Made by a program: the position numbers and the translations under genes
Part shown: positions 55,305-64,000 of the stretch, piece by piece
How the letters are laid out: each line of letters starts with the position of its first letter
Numbering within the stretch: position 1 is the first letter of the stretch
Source: Gigantopelta aegis
Lineage: Eukaryota; Mollusca; Gastropoda; Neomphalida; Peltospiridae
Direction: 5' to 3'
DNA length: 64,000 bases
NCBI RefSeq assembly: GCF_016097555.1
Contig: NC_054703.1
Span: 9,251,474 to 9,315,473 of the forward strand
Notes under the pieces: generated by a model
The model's input: the letters and a program-made list of their open reading frames with translations, nothing else
Database searches by the model: none
What the model was told of the DNA's origin: nothing

Positions 55305-55487
55305 CTAAACAGCGCTATAATCGTTTGCGTCTGTTGACGATTCTTTAAGACTGTCGCAGGATCTGAATTCACGATCGCCTTCCTTGTAATTTAAAGCAGT
55401 CAAATAACCAATCAAATTGTGTCTTAAATGTGATTGACATGGGGTGTGATCAATATTGTTGAAGCACCAATAACAATTTGGATCCAT
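55305..55487 (-). CDS. Small open frame, 60 codons, unproven
   Basis: MDPNCYWCFNNIDHTPCQSH begins a frame with varied codon use and four Cys in the first half, in a stretch without obvious repeats. It ends in a TAG ten bases before a donor-like GGTGAGT. No family was recognised; it could be chance. Confidence 0.22.
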   Translation of the reverse strand: MDPNCYWCFNNIDHTPCQSHLRHNLIGYLTALNYKEGDREFRSCDSLKESSTDANDYSAV

Positions 55488-55598
55488 CGTGATTTTTCTG
55501 GAACGTATATGTGTAATTGAATAACTCTATTGCTTTAGCGTTTTAATGTTGTTCGCTAGATCAATGAGCTCCTGTGAGCTTGACTATTCTCGTCATGC

Positions 55599-58500
55599 TT
55601 TAAATGATAGCCCGGCACGAAAAGTACATCGGCTATTGGGTGATAAACTACTGTAAATACAAGAAATAAAGTGATGAACAATATCAGTATAAAAATTCAA
55701 CAGTTACATAAAACGCAGCGCAAACATGCAAATAACACAAATAGGGAAAATTAAAATTTATAACAAAAGTTCAGGTCGAAATGATTCCATAAGATTTCTT
55801 CTAACAAATGCGTGTTATCTAGTTTCCTTGAGATGATTGCACTCCACCAAAATGTGGCGTACTATGAGAGTACAGTGACAGTGCCGACACTGAGGTGGGG
55901 GATCCTTCTTCAGAATACATGCAGAGGTCAAGTATATAAACCCGATCCCAGCACGACACGATACTATTTCAACATTCCTGTGTCACATATAACAAGACTG
56001 TCACTCTCAGCACGACACAATACTATTTCAACCTTCCTGTGCCTCGTATAACAAGGCTGTCACTCTCTGCACGACACAATACTATTTCAACCTTCCTGTG
56101 CCACGTATAACAAGACTGTCATTCTCACCACGACACAATACTATTTCAACCTTCCTGTGCCACGTATAACAAGAGTGTCATTCTCAGCACGACACAATAC
56201 TGTTTCAACCTTCCTGTGCCACGTATAACAAGAATGTCACTCTCAGCACGACACAATACTGTTTCAACCTTCCTGTGCCACATATAACAAGACTGTCACT
56301 CCCAGCACGACACAATACTATTTCAACCTTCCTGTGCCACGTATAACAAGACTGTCACTCTCAGCACGACACAATACTATTTCAACCTTCCTGTGCCACG
56401 TATAACAAGGCTGTCACTCTCAGCACGACACAATATTATTTCAACCTTCCTGTGCCACGTATAACAAGACGGTCACTCTCAGCACGACACAATACTATTT
56501 CAACCTTCCTGTGCCACGTATAATAAGACTGTCACTCTCAGCACGACACAATACTATTTCAACCTTCCTGTGCCACGTATAACAAGACTGTCATTCTCAG
56601 CACGACACAATACTATTTCAACCTTCCTGTGCCACGTATAACAAGACTGTCACTCTCAGCACGACACAATACTATTTCAACCTTCCTGTGTCACGTATAA
56701 CAAGGCTGTCACTCTCAGCACGACACAATACTATTTCAACCTTCCTGTGTCACGTATAACAAGGCTGTCACTCTCACCACGACACAATACTATTTCAACC
56801 TTCCTGTGTCACGTATAACAAGGATGTCACTCTCAGCACGACACAATACTGTTTCAACCTTCCTGTGCCACGTATAACAAGACTGTCATTCTCAGCACGA
56901 CACAATACTATTTCAACCTTCCTGTGCCACGTATAACAAGGCTGTCACTCTCAGCACGACACAATACTGTTTCAACCTTCCTGTGCCACGTATAACAAGA
57001 ATGTCACTCTCAGCACGACACAATACTGTTTCAACCTTCCTGTGCCACGTATAACAAGACTGTCACTCCCAGCACGACACAATACTATTTCAACCTTCCT
57101 GTGCCACGTATAACAAGACTGTAACTCTCAGCACGACACAATACTATTTCAACCTTCCTGTGCCTCGTATAACAAGGCTGTCACTCTCAGCACGACACAA
57201 TACTATTTCAACCTTCCTGTGCCACGTATAACAAGACTGTCACTCTCAGCACGACACAATACTATTTCAACCTTCCTGTGCCTCGTATAACAAGGCTGTC
57301 ACTCTCAGCACGACACAATACTATTTCAACCTTCCTGTGCCACGTATAACAAGACTGTCACTCTCAGCACGACACAATACTATTTCAACCTTCCTGTGCC
57401 ACGTATAACAAGACTGTCACTCTCAGCACGACACAATACTATTTCAACCTTCCTGTGCCACGTATAACAAGGCTGTCACTCTCAGCACGACACAATACTA
57501 TTTCAACCTTCCTGTGCCACGTATAACAAGAATGTCACTCTCAGCACGACACAATACTATTTCAACCTTCCTGTGCCACGTATAACAAGACTGTCACTCT
57601 CAGCACGACACAATACTATTTCAACCTTCCTGTGCCACGTATAACAAGACTGTCACTCTCAGCACGACACAATACTATTTCAACCTTCCTGTGCCACGTA
57701 TAACAAGACGGTCACTCTCAGCACGACACAATACTATTTCAACCTTCCTGTGCCACGTATAACAAGACGGTCACTCTCAGCACGACACAATACTATTTCA
57801 ACCTTCCTGTGCCACGTATAACAAGACGGTCACTCTCAGCACGACACAATACTATTTCAACCTTCCTGTGCCACGTATAACAAGACTGTCACTCTCAGCA
57901 CGACACAATACTATTTCAACCTTCCTGTGCCACGTATAACAAGACTGTCACTCTCAGCACGACACAATACTATTTCAACCTTCCTGTGCCACGTATAACA
58001 AGACTGTCACTCTCAGCACGACACAATATTATTTCAACCTTCCTGTGCCACGTATAACAAGACGGTCACTCTCAGCACGACACAATACTATTTCAACCTT
58101 CCTGTGCCACGTATAACAAGACTGTCACTCTCAGCACGACACAATACTATTTCAACCTTCCTGTGCCACGTATAACAAGACTGTCACTCTCAGCACGACA
58201 CAATACTATTTCAACCTTCCTGTGCCACGTATAACAAGGCTGTCATTCTCAGCACGACACAATACTATTTCAACCTTCCTGTGCCACGTATAACAAGGCT
58301 GTCACTCTCAGCACGACACAATACTGTTTCAACCTTCCTGTGCCACGTATAACAAGAATGTCACTCTCAGCACGACACAATACTGTTTCAACCTTCCTGT
58401 GCCACGTATAACAAGACTGTCACTCCCAGCACGACACAATACTATTTCAACCTTCCTGTGCCACGTATAACAAGACTGTAACTCTCAGCACGACACAATA

Positions 58501-61428
58501 CTATTTCAACCTTCCTGTGCCACGTATAACAAGGCTGTCACTCTCAGCACGACACAATACTATTTCAACCTTCCTGTGCCACGTATAACAAGACTGTCAC
58601 TCTCAGCACGACACAATACTATTTCAACCTTCCTGTGCCACGTATAACAAGACTGTCACTCTCAGCACGACACAATACTATTTCAACCTTCCTGTGCCAC
58701 GTATAACAAGGCTGTCACTCTCAGCACGACACAATACTATTTCAACCTTCCTGTGCCACGTATAACAAGAATGTCACTCTCAGCACGACACAATACTATT
58801 TCAACCTTCCTGTGCCACGTATAACAAGACTGTCACTCTCAGCACGACACAATACTATTTCAACCTTCCTGTGCCACGTATAACAAGACTGTCACTATCA
58901 GCACGACACAATACTATTTCAACCTTCCTGTGCCACGTATAACAAGACTGTCACTCTCAGCACGACACAATACTATTTCAACCTTCCTGTGCCACGTATA
59001 ACAAGACTGTCACTCTCAGCACGACACAATACTATTTCAACCTTCCTGTGCCACGTATAACAAGACGGTCACTCTCAGCACGACACAATACTATTTCAAC
59101 CTTCCTGTGCCACGTATAACAAGACTGTCACTCTCAGCACGACACAATATTATTTCAACCTTCCTGTGCCACGTATAACAAGACTGTCACTCTCAGCACG
59201 ACACAATACTAGTTCAACCTTCCTGTGCCACGTATAACAAGACTGTCACTCTCAGCACGACACAATACTATTTCAACCTTCCTGTGCCACGTATAACAAT
59301 ACTGTCACTCTCAGCACGACACAATATTATTTCAACCTTCCTGTGCCACGTATAACAAGACGGTCACTCTCAGCACGACACAATACTATTTCAACCTTCC
59401 TGTGCCACGTATAACAAGACTGTCACTCTCAGCACGACACAATACTATTTCAACCTTCCTGTGCCACGTATAACAAGACTGTCACTCTCAGCACGACACA
59501 ATACTATTTCAACCTTCCTGTGCCACGTATAACAAGACTGTCATTCTCAGCACGACACAATATTATTTCAACCTTCCTGTGCCACGTATAACAAGACTGT
59601 CACTCTCAGCACGACACAATACAATTTCAACCTTCCTGTGTCACGTATAACAAGGCTGTCACTCTCAGCACGACACAATACTAGTTCAACCTTCCTGTGC
59701 CACGTATAACAAGACTGTCACTCTCAGCACGACACAATACTATTTCAACCTTCCTGTGCCACGTATAACAAGACTGTCACTCTCAGCACGACACAATATT
59801 ATTTCAACCTTCCTGTGCCACGTATAACAAGACGGTCACTCTCAGCACGACACAATACTATTTCAACCTTCCTGTGCCACGTATAACAAGACTGTCACTC
59901 TCAGCACGACACAATACTATTTCAACCTTCCTGTGCCACGTATAACAAGACTGTCATTCTCAGCACGACACAATACTATTTCAACCTTCCTGTGCCACGT
60001 ATAACAAGGCTGTCACTCTCAGCACGACACAGTACTATTTCAACATTCCTGTGCCACGTATAACAAGACTGTCACTCTCAGCACGACACAATACTATTTC
60101 AACCTTCCTGTGTCACGTATAACAAGACTGTCACTCTCAGCACGACACAATACTATTTCAACCTTCCTGTGCCACGTATAACAAGACTGTCACTATCAGC
60201 ACGACACAATACTATTTCAACCTTCCTGTGCCACGTATAACAAGACGGTCACTCTCAGCACGACACAATACTATTTCAACCTTCCTGTGCCACGTATAAC
60301 AAGACGGTCACTCTCAGCACGACACAATACTATTTCAACCTTCCTGTGCCACGTATAACAAGACTGTCACTCTCAGCACGACACAATATTATTTCAACCT
60401 TCCTGTGCCACGTATAACAAGACGGTCACTATCAGCACGACACAATACTATTTCAACCTTCCTGTGCCACGTATAACAAGACGGTCACTCTCAGCACGAC
60501 ACAATACTATTTCAACCTTCCTGTGCCACGTATAACAAGACTGTCACTCTCAGCACGACACAATATTATTTCAACCTTCCTGTGCCACGTATAACAAGAC
60601 TGTCACTCTCAGAACGACACAATACTAGTTCAACCTTCCTGTGCCACGTATAACAAGACTGTCACTCTCAGCACGACACAATACTATTTCAACCTTCCTG
60701 TGCCACGTATAACAAGACTGTCACTCTCAGCACGACACAATATTATTTCAATCTTCCTGTGCCACGTATAACAAGACTGACACTCTCAGCACGACACAAT
60801 ATTATTTCAACCTTCCTGTGCCACGTATAACAAGACTGTCACTCTCAGCACGACACAATACTATTTCAACCTTCCTGTGCCACGTATAACAATACTGTCA
60901 CTCTCAGCACGACACAATATTATTTCAATCTTCCTGTGCCACGTATAACAAGACGGTCACTCTCAGCACGACACAATATTATTTCAACCTTCCTGTGCCA
61001 CGTATAACAAGACTGTCACTATCAGCACGACACAATACTATTTCAACCTTCCTGTGCCACGTATAACAAGACGGTCACTCTCAGCACGACACAATACTAT
61101 TTCAACCTTTCTGTGCCACGTATAACAAGACTGTCACTCTCAGCACGACACAATACTATTTCAACCTTCCTGTGCCACGTATAACAAGACTGTCATTCTC
61201 AGCACGACACAATATTATTTCAACCTTCCTGTGCCACGTATAACAAGACTGTCACTCTCAGCACGACACAGTACTATTTCAACCTTCCTGTGCCACGTAT
61301 AACAAGACTGTCACTCTCAGCACGACACAATATTATTTCAATCTACCTGTGCCACATATAACATGACTGTCACTCAGGACTGGCCTGACAGTATTAAGCT
61401 TGTTCGCGAACTTTGCCACGTTACTTAT
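55599..61428 (-). mobile_element. LINE D, old fragment containing a satellite
   Basis: 55599-55948 is the I-group LINE 3' UTR and ORF2 C-terminus (CACTCCACCAAAATGTGGCG corresponds to the zinc-motif region). 61376-61428 continues ORF2 (GACTGGCCTGACAGTATTAA, TTAAGCTTGTTCGCGAAC). Between them a 59-bp piece has expanded to 5.4 kb. The GAAT tail is worn to CTTTAAATGATAGCCCGGCA. Confidence 0.8.
55949..61375. repeat. 59-bp satellite, about 92 units, derived from LINE ORF2
   Basis: The unit begins CAGCACGACACAATACTATT and ends GTATAACAAGACTGTCACTCT-like (59 bp; each 60-base row slips by one). It aligns to one stretch of LINE B ORF2 (AGCACGACACAATAATATTT near 14998) present once in each intact LINE. 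Most units differ at 0-3 positions. Variant blocks recur at 13- and 23-unit spacing. Confidence 0.95.
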
Positions 61429-61586
61429 TGTTGTGCGCACGTACTAAAGTTATGTCTCCGCGGTTTTGCAGCCACGATACAAAAAAACACCAACAAAAAC
61501 GCGCAATGCCACAATTAGCATGGCAGAAGGCAAACTTTATTTAGCTTGATTTCCCTGAACAACAACAGAACCGGCAAGATCCCTTG
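61429..61586. other. No gene seen
   Basis: Short unassigned stretch after LINE D. Confidence 0.5.
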
Positions 61587-61961
<375 letters not shown>

Positions 61962-62053
61962 AGAGACAGAGAAAGTATGCATGCAATCAATATTCATTTA
62001 TTTCATAAGCCAGACAACATTCATGGTAGCAATTATGGAATTAGATACATAGG

Positions 62054-62163
62054 TACATACATGCATACATACATACATACATACATACATACATACATAC
62101 ATACATGCATACATACATGCATACATACATACATACATACATACATACATACATACATACATG
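62054..62163. repeat. (CATA)n tetranucleotide
   Basis: ACATACAT run with occasional GCAT. Confidence 0.95.
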
Positions 62164-62324
62164 TAAATATATAAACAATAAAGTTTAAGCAAGTAAGTAT
62201 CTTATTAGAAAACTTTACAAAACTTTAAAACTATTAATTTTATTAAGTCCTTTTATATTGCTTATAGTTGCTGTTATCGGATACATATTCACTTTTATAA
62301 ATTGTATACAAATGAAGGAAAGAA

Positions 62325-62700
62325 AGAAAGAAATGCTTTATTGAACGACGCACTCAACACATTTTATTTACGGTTATATGGCGTCAAACATATGGTTAAG
62401 GACCATGGAGAGAAAACCCGCTGTCGCCACTACATGGGGGCTACTCTTCCGATTAGCAGCAAGGGATCTTTTATTTGCGCTTCCCACAGGCAGGATAGCA
62501 CAAACCATGGCCTTTGTTGAACCAGTTATGGATCACTGGTCGGTGCAAGTGGTTTACACCTACCCATTGAGCCTTGCGGAGCACTCACTCAGGGTCGGTA
62601 TATGGATTAAAAATCCCATGCCTCGACTGGGATCCGAACCCATTACCTACCAGCATGTAGACCGATGGCCTGGCACGACGCCACCGAGGCCGGTAAAAAG
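62325..62700 (-). mobile_element. SINE family 2, near-complete
   Basis: Tail at the left (GAACGACGCACTCAACACAT), core GCAAGGGATCTTTTATTTGC, and at the right a tRNA-like head whose B box reads GGGATCCGAACCC on the given strand, with GCCTGGCACGACGCCACCGA at the 5' end. Confidence 0.88.
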
Positions 62701-62889
62701 AAAAGAAAAAACAAGAAGGATGCCACATTTAGTTTCAGTGCCTGTTCCATGACCACACATACATTGATTCCTCTAGCTACAGCGTTCTTTTTTAAATATT
62801 AGTACAAACTTAGCCTTTCAAAACCGGATACACCTCAAATTTACTTGGTCCATCTAGTTTGTGGTTCCATCTTCAGGACATTTTCTAGC

Positions 62890-62895
<6 letters not shown>

Positions 62896-62949
<54 letters not shown>
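62896..62949. repeat. (TA)n microsatellite
   Basis: About 54 bp of TA followed by a short CA run. Confidence 0.95.
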
Positions 62950-62953
<4 letters not shown>

Positions 62954-63242
62954 CACACACACGGCTCCATGTCATTTAATTATAAATATTAATACTCCAT
63001 CCACCTACATATTTTATGGCATGTTACAATATAATATATACTCAGAATGTGTTTAACCTATATAATGGATATCTCAATACAAACAAAAAGTTACATAAAA
63101 CGATGTTTGTCGATTGACTAGCTACTGTCAACAGGACATCTCTTTTTCCATGTCAGTTTGGTGTTGTTGTTTTTTTTCATTTTAATTTTATTATGTTTTC
63201 AATGTTTCATTTTAATAAATACTGACGTGTACTAGTATCACG

Positions 63243-63593
63243 AATGAATAACATACAACACACCTCGTATAAAATGACGATCACCGTTGTGGGATTGACA
63301 AAGAATAACATACAACACACCTTGTATAAAATGACGATCACCGTTGTGGGATTGGCAAAGAATAACATACAACACACCTTGTATAAAATGACGGTCACCG
63401 TCGTGGGATTGGCAAAGAATAACACACAACACACCTTGTATAAAATGACGGTCACCGTCGTGGGATTGGCAAAGAATAACACACAACACACCTTGTATAA
63501 AATGACGATCACCGTCGTGGGATTGGCAAAGAATAACATACAACATACCTTGTATAAAATGACGATCACCATTGTGGGATTGGCAAAGTTGAT
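63243..63593. repeat. 57-bp minisatellite, 6 units
   Basis: Each unit carries AATAACATACAACACACCTT and GTGGGATTGGCAAAG. 57 is a multiple of 3, so three frames stay open; no sign of real coding. Confidence 0.93.
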
Positions 63594-64000
63594 TGTTGCC
63601 AATTAACTGTTCGACGTTTCGCTACCAGAGGTATTTGATGAAACGAATTCCAATAATCCTTCCTACGGTGATTTTTGCAGCTTACAACACCGTACGAAAG
63701 TATCATGACGCATTACCATTCATCAAAACACTGATTTAATTAAGGCAAAACATTAGATGTTTCATTACAACTAATGCCAACAGATTATCGTGTCAAAGTT
63801 ATTTGATGTTAAAATCTTTAGATGCTGTTGGGTACATTCATTGGGCTATAAAAGTGAAACAAAGTTTATTTAATTATGATTTTGGGTTTACATGGCTATT
63901 TCAGGAAGTAGGTAATCTTGATTTGTTTATCTCACTGATTAAACAGAGAATTTACGACAGATTACCGCAACAATGGTCAGCTGATATAAATATATCTGCC
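63594..64000. other. No gene seen
   Basis: AT-rich end of the window. A plus-strand stretch from about 63800 could be translated but shows no domain. Confidence 0.4.

Noticed and set aside
55949-61375. CRISPR-like array
   Set aside because: Repeats are directly adjacent 59-bp units without distinct spacers, the unit comes from a LINE, and the genome is eukaryotic.
63207-63606. 19-residue repeat protein on both strands
   Set aside because: 57-bp minisatellite, open in three frames by arithmetic; no start, splice or domain evidence.

Overview
The window looks like nuclear DNA from a marine mollusc, probably a gastropod. The grounds are tRNA-derived SINEs of a type common in molluscs, class A peptide-type GPCRs encoded as single coding exons behind a 5' intron, and a very repeat-rich, AT-leaning composition. 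The species cannot be fixed from the sequence. Nearly all of the window is transposable elements and tandem repeats. The only convincing host genes are two related seven-transmembrane receptors (6434-7618 on +, and 35704-36866 on -, whose frame is broken) and one possible PAN/apple-domain exon (48812-49090).

Layout. 1-2221: a foldback MITE remnant and a LINE copy that kept ORF1 but lost ORF2. 2222-5043: a Tc1 fragment and a TIR-bounded Tc1/mariner copy carrying a nested LINE derivative. 5044-8602: a SINE, the first GPCR and a 36-bp minisatellite that starts at its stop codon. 8603-23734: a nest of one LINE family. LINE B sits in the minisatellite, full-length LINE A in LINE B, a 279-bp derivative in LINE A and a MITE in LINE B; full-length LINE C follows. 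23735-33612: SINEs, MITEs and a 19-bp minisatellite with two more LINE derivatives. 34400-36900: simple repeats and the second GPCR with the same 36-bp minisatellite on its 3' side. 37500-51640: SINEs, an inverted-repeat element, LTR fossils, a Merlin-type transposase, LINE fragments, a 60-bp minisatellite and a 200-N gap. 52870-55500: SINE fragments and minisatellites. 55599-61428: an old LINE fragment in which a 59-bp piece of ORF2 has grown into a satellite of about 92 copies. The rest is simple repeats, a SINE and a 57-bp minisatellite.

The most interesting system is the dominant LINE family with its dependants. ORF1 has three CCHC knuckles. ORF2 has an AP endonuclease, a YVDD reverse transcriptase, RNase H and a C-terminal zinc motif. 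In LINE C the two ORFs meet in a TAATG stop-start overlap. Full-length copies begin exactly at a segment of about 72 nt that folds by eye into an HDV-like self-cleaving ribozyme (P1 7 bp, P2 8 bp, P3 3 bp, P4 7 bp, then a C-N-A-A joining strand); LINE A shows compensatory changes in P2. Short derivatives of about 280-330 bp join this 5' ribozyme to the LINE 3' tail, much as RIME and NARTc relate to ingi and L1Tc in trypanosomes. One derivative carries four 60-bp tandem ribozyme-head units and two others lie head to tail. Several SINE families end in a sequence resembling the LINE tail, which suggests they use the same reverse transcriptase.
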